A stretch of 64,000 bases of DNA from an uncultured bacterium (GCA_905215935.1 CAJMRY010000001.1:62001-126000), one strand, 5' to 3'; counted from the stretch's first letter, positions 38,142-48,685 are shown. Program-made: numbers and translations. Notes: generated by a model from the sequence alone, not told the origin.

Positions 38142-40739
38142 TTATTCATTTGGTGTAACTTTGTTTTCTGCATTATTGCCTTCAGATTTTTTACCTATTA
38201 TTATTGTCACTATTGTTTCTTCTTTTACTTCTTCTCCAGCTTTTCTAGTTTGTTTAATTACCTGTCCTACTTTTTCATTATTCACTTCACGCTCTACTTT
38301 ATATCTTAGTTTTACTGCATCTAACATTCTCTTTGCTTCACTTTCTGTTTTTCCAACAACATTTGGTACCTTTACTTTTTTAACATTATCTGGTTCATTA
38401 ACTACAGGAGTATTATTTTCTAAATTATTTGTTACATTATTTACTATATTTGTGTTAATTTCTGGTTTCTTATGTACATCACATACATCTGTTATTGAAC
38501 TATATTTACCTCCTGCGCTTGTTTTCCAGGTTGCATTTTTTTCTTTTTCTGGTGGTTGCAAACCACTTCTCTCTTCTACATTTGTACAGAATTCATTTGC
38601 CAACTTTCCTGTTTCTTTACATACTTTTACCTTTGAATGTCCCGTACATGCTGATGGAACCGTTCCTGAAACAAACTCTTCTGTATATGTATTACTACAA
38701 GAACTTGTAGCAGATTTTCCTGAATCTTTACAAATTTTTGCGGTTACTATATTACTTGGTTTTTCAAATGTTTTTTTAGGTAAGTCTTTGTGAATGTCTT
38801 GCATTATAGCTGCCCAAATCTTAGCTGAAGGATTTCCACTATAATTTATAACTTCTGGATCATCAAATCCAAACCATGTAGCTGCAGCATAATATGGTGT
38901 TATACCACATAACCATCTATCTTTGTTAGAATCTGTTGTACCAGTTTTTGCTCCTACATCCATTCCTGATATTTTACAATTTGTAGCAGTTCCATTTGAA
39001 CCTATAACAGGTGCTTTCAATATACTTTTTGTAATATAAGCTGTTCCTTCTGACATTACTCTTCTTTTTTCTTGCTTTGGCTGTAATACTGTTTTACCTT
39101 GTGAATCCACTAATTTACTATAAAAAGTTGGGGTAATATATTCCCCTCCATTTGCAATAGTTGCATATGCTCCAGCCATTTCTAATGGAGTTGCTCCATG
39201 TGTAAGTCCACCCAGTACTAGTGCTAAACCATTATCTTCTTTATCATCTAAATGATTAAGTCCTAATTGTTTTAGAAATTTAATAGAATTTTCAGGTCCC
39301 AACTCTGACATTATTTTTACTTCGACAACATTTGAAGAGACTTCTATAGCTTTTCTTACATTAATAAGACCTTTATATCCTGATGAGTTTTTCGGATCGT
39401 ATTTACCATTATTAAATGTTGTTGGCGAATCATCATATACTGTACCTGCTGTTATTATTTTTTTCTCTAAACTTGGTGCAATAGATGCTATTGGCTTTAT
39501 AGATGAACCTGGTTGTCTTGCACTATAAATTCTATTTAATCCTAAAGCATTAACATCTGTGCCAAGACCACCTACACATCCTACTACATTTCCTGTTTTA
39601 TAATCTATAATTACCATTGCTGATTGACTATGTTGTCCACTATTTTTTTTAGATTTTACTATATATTTATCTTTTACATATTCTTCTTGCATCCTGCTTT
39701 GTATGGAACGCACCTCTGTAGTATATAATTTGTATCCACCGCCATATAAACGACTTTTAGCATATTCATAAGACATGCCTTTTTCTTCTACCATTTGATT
39801 TACCACTTCTTCTATAGCTGCTGCTAAGTGATAAGACATATCTGTTCCACTTGATAAATTACCTTGTTTAAAATTTAATCCAGCATCAACTTCACTAACT
39901 GCTTTATTAAAATCTTCATTACTTATCATTCCTAATTCTTTCATTTTTTCTAAAACAGTTTTTGTTCTTTTCTTTATTTTTTCTGTATTATCTGTTTCTA
40001 TAAAAGGATTATAATTATTAGGTGAATGATTTATTCCTGCTAAAAAGGCACTTTCTGATAATGTAAGTTCATCTGCAGATTTTCCAAAATAATATTCTGA
40101 TGCAACTTCTACACCACATATATTTTTCCCATATCCTCCAAGATAAATAATATTTAAATATAATTCTAATATTTGACTCTTTGATATTATCTTTTCTATT
40201 TGATATGCTCTTGACATTTCTCTTATTTTTCTTTGAATACCTGCTTTTCCTTCGTCTTCTTTTTCATTTGTAATATTTTTTATTAATTGTTGTGTTATTG
40301 TACTTCCTCCAAAAGAAGAACTTCCTTTATTAAATACATAAGTTACTGTTGCAGCTGCAGTTCTTTTTATATCTACTCCATGATGATCATAAAATCTTTC
40401 GTCTTCAATTGCAATAAACGCTTTTGGTAAATATGCTGGCATATCATTAAGTGTAATTATTTTTCTATTTTCGTCACCTTGAAGTTCCTTAATTAAATTA
40501 CCTTCACTATCATAAACAAAGGTATTTGAATTACTTATTAATAAATCTTCTTTAGACATAGCAAATTTGTCACTAAAAAATATTCCTGCAAATATACCTG
40601 TTCCTATCAAGCACATTAGTATAAAAATTAAAATTAATATTATAATAATTTTCTTTGCTATTTTAGCTCTACTACTTTTTTTACCATATACGTTTTTGTT
40701 TTTATTTATACTTTTATTTTTTTTATTATTCTTTCTCAT
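38142..40739 (-). CDS. class A penicillin-binding protein (PBP1A)
   Basis: 865 aa bifunctional cell-wall synthase. Basic cytoplasmic tail, membrane helix (about 30-55), GT51 glycosyltransferase domain (IEDERFYDHHGVDIKR, GGSTITQQLIKN), transpeptidase domain (SxxK in QPGSSIKPIAS, KTG in GAKTGTTDSNKDRW), a cysteine-rich linker, and one PASTA domain near the C-terminus (VPNVVGKTESEAKRML). Polymerises and cross-links peptidoglycan outside the membrane. No in-frame CGG. Confidence 0.95.
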   Translation of the reverse strand: MRKNNKKNKSINKNKNVYGKKSSRAKIAKKIIIILILIFILMCLIGTGIFAGIFFSDKFAMSKEDLLISNSNTFVYDSEGNLIKELQGDENRKIITLNDMPAYLPKAFIAIEDERFYDHHGVDIKRTAAATVTYVFNKGSSSFGGSTITQQLIKNITNEKEDEGKAGIQRKIREMSRAYQIEKIISKSQILELYLNIIYLGGYGKNICGVEVASEYYFGKSADELTLSESAFLAGINHSPNNYNPFIETDNTEKIKKRTKTVLEKMKELGMISNEDFNKAVSEVDAGLNFKQGNLSSGTDMSYHLAAAIEEVVNQMVEEKGMSYEYAKSRLYGGGYKLYTTEVRSIQSRMQEEYVKDKYIVKSKKNSGQHSQSAMVIIDYKTGNVVGCVGGLGTDVNALGLNRIYSARQPGSSIKPIASIAPSLEKKIITAGTVYDDSPTTFNNGKYDPKNSSGYKGLINVRKAIEVSSNVVEVKIMSELGPENSIKFLKQLGLNHLDDKEDNGLALVLGGLTHGATPLEMAGAYATIANGGEYITPTFYSKLVDSQGKTVLQPKQEKRRVMSEGTAYITKSILKAPVIGSNGTATNCKISGMDVGAKTGTTDSNKDRWLCGITPYYAAATWFGFDDPEVINYSGNPSAKIWAAIMQDIHKDLPKKTFEKPSNIVTAKICKDSGKSATSSCSNTYTEEFVSGTVPSACTGHSKVKVCKETGKLANEFCTNVEERSGLQPPEKEKNATWKTSAGGKYSSITDVCDVHKKPEINTNIVNNVTNNLENNTPVVNEPDNVKKVKVPNVVGKTESEAKRMLDAVKLRYKVEREVNNEKVGQVIKQTRKAGEEVKEETIVTIIIGKKSEGNNAENKVTPNE

Positions 40740-40834
40740 AAAATCCTTTCCTTTCTAGTTAAAATATATGATATTTTTTATTTAACTAAACTGCTATTTT
40801 ATTATATTACAAATTATAAAAAAGTAAAAGTATT

Positions 40835-41720
40835 TTAATAAAAATTTAATATATCTTCTAATATATCATTTACATTTGTAACAACCTTTGCACCTTCTTT
40901 TATAATTTGATTAGTTCCCACAGAATTAGGACTAGTAATATTTCCTGGTACAGAATATACATTTTTCCCCTGATCTAATGCAAAATCTACTGTAATTAAA
41001 GATCCGCTTTTCTCTTTTGCCTCTATTACTAGGACGCCATCTGATATACCACTTATAATTCTATTTCTTTCTGGAAAATTTCCTTTTTCTGGTTTGGTCC
41101 ACAAAGGATACTCAGACAACACAGTTCCACCTTTACTTATAATTTTTTCATATAAAGTTTTATTTTCTTTAGGATAAATATTATTTAATCCGTGAACCCA
41201 AAACAGCAATAGTTTTTGCGGTTTTATTTATTGCTCCTAAATGCGAATATGTATCTATTCCTTTGGCTAATCCGCTAATTACATAAATATCTTTATTAAC
41301 AAGTTCATTTGCCATTTTCTTAGCAATCATTCTTCCATAATCTGTACATTGTCTACTGCCTACAATTGCAATATATTTTTTATTTAATATATTTATATTT
41401 CCTTTTAAATATAAAACAATTGGATAATCATATATATTTTTTAATTTATTTGGATATTCTTTATCGTTTATTGTAATTACTTTAATGTTATCCTTCGTTA
41501 TATTTTCAATATATCTATATATATTACTTTTGTTTTTTATTGAAAGTATTGATCTGATTTCTGCTTCATTTATATTCTTGTTTTTTCTTAATTCATCTTC
41601 ATTTAAATTATATATAACCTTTGGATCTTGATAAAATTTTACTAAATTAATAAGTGTTTTACTTTTAAGTCTTAAATTAGAAAGCCAAATCCAATATTTA
41701 TTTTCTTCTGCAGATAACAT
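40835..41720 (-). CDS. dprA: DNA-processing protein DprA (one +1 recoding site)
   Basis: Binds incoming single-stranded DNA and loads RecA. Joined length 294 aa. Rossmann core: YIAIVGSRQCTDYGRMIA, VISGLAKGIDTYSHLGA, and the broken motif: zero frame AVLGSRIK-stop, restored AVLGSGLNNIYPKENKTLY by skipping the C of CGG at 41190-41192 (codon 177). Then GGTVLSEYPLWTKPEKGNFPERNRI (motif pieces) and VYSVPGNI. The glycine restored is in the conserved VLGxGLDxxYP signature. Isolated from other competence genes except comF and recD2 further on. Confidence 0.95.
41189..41192 (-). other. +1 recoding site CGGA in dprA
   Basis: GGT TCA CGG ATT AAA TAA becomes GGT TCA GGA TTA AAT AAT (G-S-G-L-N-N) without the C. 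Confidence 0.88.
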
Positions 41721-41812
41721 AATCCTCCTTTTGCTCTTACCTATACGAATTTTGATTATATATTATAGAAAAAGAGCGCATAATATTTTTATTTGCCCCC
41801 TTTATTCTTATA

Positions 41813-42658
41813 TTAATTTTTATATTTACATGCTTTTACTACATTATTCATTAACATTGCTATAGTCATTGGTCCTACTCCACCAGGAACAGGTGTTATG
41901 TATGATGCTATTTTTTCTACTTCTTCAAAATCTACATCACCTTCTAATTTTCCTAATTCATTTCTATTAATACCTACATCTATTACAACTGCACCTTCCT
42001 TAACCATATCTTTTGTAACAAACTTTGCCTTACCTAATGCAGCAATTAAAATATCTGCATTTCTTGTTATATCTGCTATATTTTTTGTTTTGGAATGACA
42101 TACTGTAACAGTTGCATTTTTCTTTAGTAAACATTGCATTAATGGTTTTCCTACTATATTGCTTCTACCTATAATTACTGCATTTTTTCCTTCAATTTCA
42201 ATATTATATCTTTCTAACATTTTTATTACTCCATATGGAGTACATGATACAAATGAATCTTCTCCAATAACTAATTTTCCCACATTCATAGGATTAAATC
42301 CATCAACATCTTTTTCAGGACATATTTTATTGAAAGCTTTATAAATATCCAGATGTTTTGGAATTGGACTTTGTAATAATATTCCATGAATATCTTCTCT
42401 AGTATTTAGATTTTCTATTATTTCTAATAATCTCTCCATATCTACAGTTTCATCTAATAATATTTCTTCATAGCCAATTCCTATTTCTTCACAAGCTTTG
42501 CTTTTATTTTTTACATACACTTTAGAAGCTTTATCATCTCCTACCATTATAACTGCAAGTTTAGGAAATATCCCCTTTTCTTTTAATTTATCTACTTCTT
42601 CTTTTAGCTCTAAACGTATATTTTTTGCTAATTCTTTACCATTAATAATTTCTGCCAT
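41813..42658 (-). CDS. folD: bifunctional methylenetetrahydrofolate dehydrogenase/cyclohydrolase
   Basis: 281 aa, standard FolD. Catalytic lysine region YVKNKSKACEEIGI, QSPIPKHLD, nucleotide-binding VIGRSNIVGKP and C-terminal PVPGGVGPMTIAML. Interconverts 5,10-methylene-THF and 10-formyl-THF for purine and fMet synthesis. Confidence 0.97.
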   Translation of the reverse strand: MAEIINGKELAKNIRLELKEEVDKLKEKGIFPKLAVIMVGDDKASKVYVKNKSKACEEIGIGYEEILLDETVDMERLLEIIENLNTREDIHGILLQSPIPKHLDIYKAFNKICPEKDVDGFNPMNVGKLVIGEDSFVSCTPYGVIKMLERYNIEIEGKNAVIIGRSNIVGKPLMQCLLKKNATVTVCHSKTKNIADITRNADILIAALGKAKFVTKDMVKEGAVVIDVGINRNELGKLEGDVDFEEVEKIASYITPVPGGVGPMTIAMLMNNVVKACKYKN

Positions 42659-42748
42659 TTCACTATTTAATGATATATAAATATATCATATCTCCTTTCT
42701 ATTATTACTTTGATTATTACAGAACGTATGTTCTTACTTGTCAACAAT

Positions 42749-43555
42749 TTATTTATAAAAATTTATTATTATAGGAATTTTTCCTTTTTTTGTTTCATTT
42801 AAAACTTCCTTTATAAAAAACTTTCCTTTTCCTCTTATTGTTATTTTGTCATTTTCCTTAATTATTTTTGTATTTTTAGTTGTACTTTCACTATTTACCA
42901 ATACTCTCTCAGACAAGATAATATCATTTGCTTTATTTCTTGAAGTCTTACAAATTTCTGACACTATATTATCTAACCTTAAAGAAGATACTACAATTCT
43001 TTGTTCTTGCAAATCTTGATTTTTTTTACTTATATTTTCTAAATTTACAATTTGTATTTTACTATTTTGAAATCTTTTTAATTCAAGAATATTAGTATAT
43101 AAGAACTTTTCTATATCTTTTAAAATTAAAATATCTGCACCATCATCATGTATTATTATATCACCTATTTTTTCTCTTTTTATTCCTAGTTTTATTAATC
43201 CCCCTAAATATGCCCTATGATTTAGTTTTTGTATTTCTTCTTTTAATGGTAGAACTCTAAAAACATTAATTATGTTATTAAAATCAAATTTATCCTCTTC
43301 AAATATATATTTTAATTTTTCTGGATACAATATTAAAACTTTACGTTCTGCTTCTTTATATCCACCAAATGAAATAAAATTCCTTTTTAAAAGAAGTAAT
43401 ACTTTTGTTAGTATATTTTCTTGATGTTCATCCAGAAAATCAGTATGTTCTATTTTATTTCTTTTTTCACAGGCTTCAATCTTGTCGAATAATTTTGCTA
43501 CTAAAAGTCTTTCCTCTTCCTTTTTATATTTTTCTAATATTTCTCTTTTTTGCAT
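42749..43555 (-). CDS. YlmH-like S4 RNA-binding protein
   Basis: 268 aa. N-terminal helical region, a middle segment with YLGGLIKLGIKREKIGDI typical of the YlmH family, and a C-terminal S4 domain (SSLRLDNIVSEICKTSRNKA, SERVLVNS). YlmH binds 50S subunits and has been linked to ribosome rescue in Bacillus (family knowledge). It lies 10 bases after dxs, where a TlyA-type S4 gene is more usual. Confidence 0.85.
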   Translation of the reverse strand: MQKREILEKYKKEEERLLVAKLFDKIEACEKRNKIEHTDFLDEHQENILTKVLLLLKRNFISFGGYKEAERKVLILYPEKLKYIFEEDKFDFNNIINVFRVLPLKEEIQKLNHRAYLGGLIKLGIKREKIGDIIIHDDGADILILKDIEKFLYTNILELKRFQNSKIQIVNLENISKKNQDLQEQRIVVSSLRLDNIVSEICKTSRNKANDIILSERVLVNSESTTKNTKIIKENDKITIRGKGKFFIKEVLNETKKGKIPIIINFYK

Positions 43556-43565
43556 ATTCTTAATC

Positions 43566-45476
43566 TTACCTCATTATTTTTTCTTGCATAAACATTTCTT
43601 TTTTTACATTTCCTGCAATTGAATTTGCATCTAAACCATAAATTTTCTCAAGTTCTTCTACTGAACCATGTTTTACAAAAGTATCATTATATCCATATGA
43701 TTTTACAATTGTATCTTTTATGTTATTTACTACTATTAGTTCTTTAACTGATGTAGAAAGTCCACCTCTCAAAATTCCATCTTCAATTGTTATTATTTTA
43801 TTTGTTTTATTTATAGATTCTAATATAGTGTTTTCATCAAATGGTTTTAAAAATCTTGCATTTATCACTTCACAAGAAATACCATCTGCTTCTAATAAAT
43901 TAGAAATCTCTAAAGCTCTTGAAACCATTTTTCCAATTCCTACAATTGTTAAATCATTACCTTGTTTTAACAATTCTGATTCACCTAATTTAATAGTATT
44001 ATGTTTTTCAAACTTTATTTTACCTTCTCCACCCCTTGGATATCTAATAACAACTGGCTTTTTTAAATCAACTGCAAATTCTAACATTTGCTCTAATTCT
44101 TTGAAATCTTTTGGTGCTAATATAGTTAAATTTGGCACTAAAGAAAAGAACGATAAATCTAAAATACCTTGATGTGTTTCCCCATCATTTCCTACAATTC
44201 CTGCTCTATCCACACACATAATTACTGGCAAATTTTGAAGACAAATATCATGCACGACTTGATCATAACCTCTTTGGTAAAATGATGAATATATTGGAAT
44301 TACTGGTATCATACCATTTTTTGCTATTCCCGCAGCCAAGCCCAATGCATGCTGTTCTGCAATTCCTACATCAAAAAATCTTTCTGGAAATTGTTTCTTA
44401 AATTTAGAAAGTCCTGTGCCATCAGACATTGCAGCAGTTATAGCTACAATATTTTTGTTATCCTTTGCTAAGTTTACTAATTTGTCTCCAAAAATTTTTG
44501 AATAATCCGCTTTTTTTTCTTTTTTACTTTTTCCTGTTTCTATATCGAAACTAGATGTGCTATGGAATTTATCTGGATTTTCTTCTGCTATTTTATATCC
44601 TTTTCCTTTTTTAGTAACAACATGTACAAGTACTGGTCCTTTTACTTTTTTAGCGATTTCTAATATATTTTGAACTTTTTCTATATTATTTCCATCTATT
44701 GGACCTAAGTATCTAAACCCTAAATCTTCAAAAAACATATTTGGTATAAATAATTGTTTTATTCCATATTTTAACTTTCTTGCTGCTCTTACAATCTTCT
44801 TACCTATGTATGGAACTCTATTTAAGCTTCTTTTTAAATATTGATTTGATTTAGTATATGCTTTTTTAGTTCTTATTTTACTTAAAAGCATAGATATACC
44901 ACCAACATTTTTCGAGATACTCATTTCATTATCATTAAGAATAACAATTAAATTTGTATTGCTACATCCCGCATCATTTAAAGCTTCTAATGCCATTCCT
45001 CCTGTTAATGCTCCATCACCAATTACCGCAATAATATTATTACTCTCTTTTTTTATATCCCTTGCCCTTGCCATTCCAAGTGAAGTAGAAATAGATGTAC
45101 TACTATGTCCAGTGTTAAAAGAATCATATTCTGATTCTGATGTTTTTGGAAATCCAGCTAACCCATCTAATTGTCTTAATGTTTTAAATTTATCTTTTCT
45201 TCCAGTTAAAATTTTGTGTACATATGTCTGATGTCCAACATCCCAAACAACTTTATCTTCTGGCATATTGAATACACTATGTAATGCTATCGTAAGTTCC
45301 ACTACACCTAAATTTGAAGCAAGATGACCTCCTGTTTTTGAAACATTATCTATAATAAATTTTCTAATTTCTTCTGCTAATTGTTCTTTTTCTTTTGTAT
45401 TAAGAATTTTTAAATCTTTTGGCATGTTTACTTTTTCTAATATGTTGTCCATAACATTTTTCGCCTCTTTTCCCAA
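43566..45476 (-). CDS. dxs: 1-deoxy-D-xylulose-5-phosphate synthase
   Basis: 636 aa thiamine-diphosphate enzyme starting the MEP isoprenoid pathway (pyruvate + GAP to DXP). Motifs: VVWDVGHQTYVHKILTGR, the ThDP motif GDGALTGGMALEALN...NDNEMSIS, transketolase pyrimidine domain FFDVGIAEQHALGLAAG, and a C-terminal RYPRGGEG. An earlier ATG (MDNILEKV, eight codons in) is also possible. Shares a unit with the YlmH-like gene. Confidence 0.97.
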   Translation of the reverse strand: MGKEAKNVMDNILEKVNMPKDLKILNTKEKEQLAEEIRKFIIDNVSKTGGHLASNLGVVELTIALHSVFNMPEDKVVWDVGHQTYVHKILTGRKDKFKTLRQLDGLAGFPKTSESEYDSFNTGHSSTSISTSLGMARARDIKKESNNIIAVIGDGALTGGMALEALNDAGCSNTNLIVILNDNEMSISKNVGGISMLLSKIRTKKAYTKSNQYLKRSLNRVPYIGKKIVRAARKLKYGIKQLFIPNMFFEDLGFRYLGPIDGNNIEKVQNILEIAKKVKGPVLVHVVTKKGKGYKIAEENPDKFHSTSSFDIETGKSKKEKKADYSKIFGDKLVNLAKDNKNIVAITAAMSDGTGLSKFKKQFPERFFDVGIAEQHALGLAAGIAKNGMIPVIPIYSSFYQRGYDQVVHDICLQNLPVIMCVDRAGIVGNDGETHQGILDLSFFSLVPNLTILAPKDFKELEQMLEFAVDLKKPVVIRYPRGGEGKIKFEKHNTIKLGESELLKQGNDLTIVGIGKMVSRALEISNLLEADGISCEVINARFLKPFDENTILESINKTNKIITIEDGILRGGLSTSVKELIVVNNIKDTIVKSYGYNDTFVKHGSVEELEKIYGLDANSIAGNVKKEMFMQEKIMR

Positions 45477-45536
45477 ATTTGTTTTTTTATAATAACATAT
45501 TATTGTACTTTTGTCTATTGTATTAAATTTGTTTAA

Positions 45537-45578
45537 AAAGCCACCTTTAGGAACTCATCCTTTGGTGGCTCTTTTTTA
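45537..45578 (-). terminator. terminator after eno
   Basis: GAGCCACCAAAGGA ... CCTAAAGGTGGCTTTTT on the minus strand: GC-rich stem with T-run. Confidence 0.88.
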
Positions 45579-45642
45579 TATTATAAAAAAACATCATATA
45601 ATCTCTGCAACCTATAAATGTTTTTCAATTTACTTTTAAACT

Positions 45643-46911
45643 TTATTTAACTAACTCATTCTCTATATATAACAATCTATTATATTTAGCAACTCTGTCA
45701 GTTCTTGCTGGTGCACCTGTTTTTATTTGACCTGCATTTGTTGCAACTGCAATATCAGCTATAGTAGTATCTTCTGTTTCGCCTGAGCGATGTGATATTA
45801 CTGCTGTATATCCTCTAGACTTTGCCATTTCAATTGCATCTAATGTTTCTGTTAAAGTTCCTATTTGATTTGGCTTTATTAAAATACTATTTGCGACTTT
45901 TTTATTTAATCCTCTTTGTAACCTCTTTATATTTGTAACAAACAAATCATCTCCAACTAATTGAATTTTACTTCCTAATTCTTCTGTTAATTTTCTCCAT
46001 GTTTCCCAGTCTTCTTCTGCAAGTCCATCTTCTATAGATATAATTGGATATTTATTAGTTAAGTCTATTAAATATTGTACCATCTCATCTTTTGTTTTAA
46101 GAATATCCTTTTTCCAAAAATAATATCCATCTTTACCAATTTTTTTTGCTTCTTCAAACATCTCAGTACTTGCAATATCTAATGCTATAGCTACATCTTT
46201 TTTTGGCTCATATCCACTATTTTTTATTGCTTCTATAATAAGTTCAATAGCTTCTTCTTCACTATCTAAATTTGGTGCAAAACCTCCTTCATCTCCAACA
46301 GCTGTAGAATATCCTTTTGATTTTAATACTTTCTTTAATTCATGATATACAGTCACACCAATTTCCATACATTTTTTGAAAGATGTAGCTCCAACAGGCA
46401 TAATCATAAATTCTTGAACACTTATATTATTATCTGAATGTTTTCCTCCATTTAGAATATTCATCATAGGCATTGGCAATCTTTTTGAATTTACTCCTCC
46501 TATATATTTATATAATTCTAAATTTAAAGAATGCGCTGCAGCTTTAGCTACTGCTAGAGATACTCCTAAAGTTGCATTAGCTCCAAGCATAGATTTGTTT
46601 TCTGTTGAATCTAGTTCAATTAGCTTTTGGTCAATTTTTGTTTGCTCATATACATTCATTCCTTCTAATTCTTTAGCAATAATCTTTTCTACATTTTCTA
46701 CTGCTTTTTTTACTCCTTTTCCCATTAATCTTGTCTCATCTTTATCTCTTAGTTCTACTGCTTCAAAACTTCCAGTAGATGCACCTGATGGAACTGTAGC
46801 TATTCCATTTATTCCATTTTCCAATATAACTTCTACTTGAACTGTTGGATTTCCTCTTGAATCAAAAACTTCCAATGCTTTTATTTTTTTTATTTCTAGA
46901 CAATTTTCCAT
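45643..46911 (-). CDS. eno: enolase
   Basis: 422 aa. Interconverts 2-phosphoglycerate and PEP. Motifs: EVFDSRGNPTVQVEV, SGASTGSFEAVELRD, FMIMPVGATSFKK, GDEGGFAPN, and SIEDGLAEEDWETWRKL plus VAISHRSGETEDT-type region (VISHRSGETEDT) at the C-terminus. Monocistronic, apart from the gapA-pgk-tpiA-gpmI group. Confidence 0.98.
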   Translation of the reverse strand: MENCLEIKKIKALEVFDSRGNPTVQVEVILENGINGIATVPSGASTGSFEAVELRDKDETRLMGKGVKKAVENVEKIIAKELEGMNVYEQTKIDQKLIELDSTENKSMLGANATLGVSLAVAKAAAHSLNLELYKYIGGVNSKRLPMPMMNILNGGKHSDNNISVQEFMIMPVGATSFKKCMEIGVTVYHELKKVLKSKGYSTAVGDEGGFAPNLDSEEEAIELIIEAIKNSGYEPKKDVAIALDIASTEMFEEAKKIGKDGYYFWKKDILKTKDEMVQYLIDLTNKYPIISIEDGLAEEDWETWRKLTEELGSKIQLVGDDLFVTNIKRLQRGLNKKVANSILIKPNQIGTLTETLDAIEMAKSRGYTAVISHRSGETEDTTIADIAVATNAGQIKTGAPARTDRVAKYNRLLYIENELVK

Positions 46912-47054
46912 AACATACCTCCATTTACATTTTTCTCTATAAATACATTATGTTCAAAATTTACTTTTATATTCTTTATTGAATTTAATTTGTTCATTTC
47001 TATTTTTTATTAATATCCATATCTTTTATAAAGGTATACTGTTTTAATTAAATT

Positions 47055-47137
47055 GGTAATGTTACTGCCACCAAATGGTTCTTATATATAAATTAGCTAG
47101 TATGTGCTTTCAAACAAGCCGTAAATTGTAGTGCAAA
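47055..47137. repeat. short degenerate copy of the palindromic repeat
   Basis: Read on the minus strand: CTACAATTTACGG, then AAGCACATACTAGCTAA and GGCAGTAACATTACC, the end and inner motifs of the element in order, with the centre deleted. It lies in the 46912-47293 gap, which otherwise shows nothing. Confidence 0.6.
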
Positions 47138-47293
47138 AATTATAAATTATTTTTTCTGTAAGTATAGAATTTTTTTTATAGTTGTGTTATTATATTTAAG
47201 TATTGGTATTATTTCTAAGATTATCTATCTAAAGTTGTTTACGCAAAAAAAATTATAATATCAATATATGAAATCTGTATATTATACATATAT

Positions 47294-47368
47294 TGGGGTA
47301 TCGCCAAGCGGTAAGGCATCGGACTCTGACTCCGACATTCCTGTGTTCGAATCACAGTACCCCAGCCA
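47294..47368 (+). tRNA. tRNA-Gln (anticodon CUG)
   Basis: 75 nt cloverleaf: acceptor TGGGGTA/TACCCCA, D arm with GCC...GGC, anticodon stem TCGGA/TCCGA with loop CTCTGAC (anticodon CTG, reads CAG), T arm CTGTG-TTCGAAT-CACAG, encoded G-CCA end. It is the only tRNA in the window and one of few plus-strand genes. A CUG-specific Gln tRNA is unusual in so AT-rich a genome, where UUG often suffices. Confidence 0.95.
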
Positions 47369-47379
47369 ATATTTATTAA

Positions 47380-47420
47380 AAAAGTTTAGTTAGAGCTAAT
47401 ATTCTAACTAAACTTTTTTA
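47380..47420. terminator. bidirectional terminator between tRNA-Gln and the 97-aa gene
   Basis: AAAAAAGTTTAGTTAGA pairs with TCTAACTAAACTTTTTT; A/T runs on both sides serve both convergent units. Confidence 0.85.
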
Positions 47421-47421
47421 A

Positions 47422-47715
47422 TTATTTAATTCTTCTTCCCTGTAATTTAAAACTTCCCATATTAGTTTTAGCATTAATATTTAAAGTATTACCCATTACT
47501 TCTCCTTGTATATCGTATTTAATATTAGTGATCGATGCATTAATATTCCCAGAAATAGCAAATCTATTTCCATTTACTCTTCCACCTGAAAAATTATTTC
47601 TTTTTCCCATTGTTTCAATATATCCACTTAATTCGTTTCCTCTTGTAACTAAATTTACATTTCCTTTAATTTCACCCATTGGTGTTTTTACAGCTACCTC
47701 ATATAGACCATCCAT
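47422..47715 (-). CDS. hypothetical small beta-rich protein
   Basis: 97 aa, no signal peptide or membrane helix. Alternating hydrophobic/polar pattern with repeated GNxxxITNIKYDIQG-like strands and GGRVNGNRFAISGNINAS suggests a small beta barrel or sandwich. Not recognised as a named family. Good ribosome site (AGGAGG) before the ATG and its own terminator. Confidence 0.65.
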   Translation of the reverse strand: MDGLYEVAVKTPMGEIKGNVNLVTRGNELSGYIETMGKRNNFSGGRVNGNRFAISGNINASITNIKYDIQGEVMGNTLNINAKTNMGSFKLQGRRIK

Positions 47716-47780
47716 ATTATAATACCTCCTATTTCTACTTTTATATATAATATGAATTATTTTAATATTTGCTACATATT

Positions 47781-48425
47781 TTATAATATTTTTATTAATT
47801 CATCTAAACTAGTAATAACTGTATACTTTTTATCAACATTTATATGTTTTTTGTTAAAGAATATTGCATTTAATCCTATATCTATAGCTCCATCTATATC
47901 TATTTTTAAATTATCACCAACTACTACACATTCATCTAAATTCAAATCACCAATTGCTGCTTCAAATGCTTCTTTATCTGGTTTCATCTTTATATTTTCT
48001 GTTCCATATACTTTATTAAAATATTTATATATTCCTGCATTTTTTAACCTTTGTATTTGTTGATACTCGAACCAATTCGTTAAAACTACTAGCTCATATT
48101 TATTTGCTAAATAATCTAATGTTTTTTCTAGATTAGCATTTATTTTATCTGGTACACATATTTCAAAATACTTTAATATTGCTTTTATGAAATTAGTTGA
48201 TAATTTTATATTTATTTTTTTATTAATTATTTCTTGCATTTTTTCTATATTGAAATATTTTTCATCTCTTTCATATTCGGTAATTGCTTCAATGATTTTT
48301 TCTTCTAGCTCTTTATTATATCTAACTTCAAGCTTTTCACATGCATATATAATCCCTTTATGCCAATAATCATCTTCCCAATCAATTAATGTATCATCTA
48401 AATCAAATATCACTCTTTTTAACAT
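47781..48425 (-). CDS. HAD-family hydrolase (YjjG/pyrimidine-nucleotidase-like)
   Basis: 214 aa from MLKRVIFDLDDTLIDWEDD at 48425 (GGAGG upstream); the longer start at 48464 lacks a site. HAD motif I FDLDDT, motif II VVLTNW, motif III lysine in KMKPDKEAF, motif IV VVGDNLKIDIDGA. The helical cap (about 15-90) fits class C1 enzymes acting on small phosphates; substrate unknown. Confidence 0.85.
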   Translation of the reverse strand: MLKRVIFDLDDTLIDWEDDYWHKGIIYACEKLEVRYNKELEEKIIEAITEYERDEKYFNIEKMQEIINKKINIKLSTNFIKAILKYFEICVPDKINANLEKTLDYLANKYELVVLTNWFEYQQIQRLKNAGIYKYFNKVYGTENIKMKPDKEAFEAAIGDLNLDECVVVGDNLKIDIDGAIDIGLNAIFFNKKHINVDKKYTVITSLDELIKIL

Positions 48426-48606
48426 ATAAAATTCCTCCACCATAATTGTACATTTTATTATCATATCATAACATTATAGTCTATACAATTATATATTTTA
48501 TTAAAATTTGATAATTTTTCTAAGAGTTACAATTAAAATTGCTTAAAAATACATACTAACATAACACTATCTTTTCTAAGAAAAATATGAAATATAACTC
48601 TCAAAT

Positions 48607-48653
48607 AAAAAGAGAATGAAATTACTATCTTCTAATAATTTTATCCTCTTTTT
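48607..48653 (-). terminator. terminator after the GGGtGRT gene
   Basis: AAAAAGAGGATAAAATTA pairs imperfectly with TAATTTCATTCTCTTTTT, with T-run on the minus strand. Confidence 0.72.
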
Positions 48654-48685
48654 TATTTATTAATTATAATTTAGAATATTCTACA

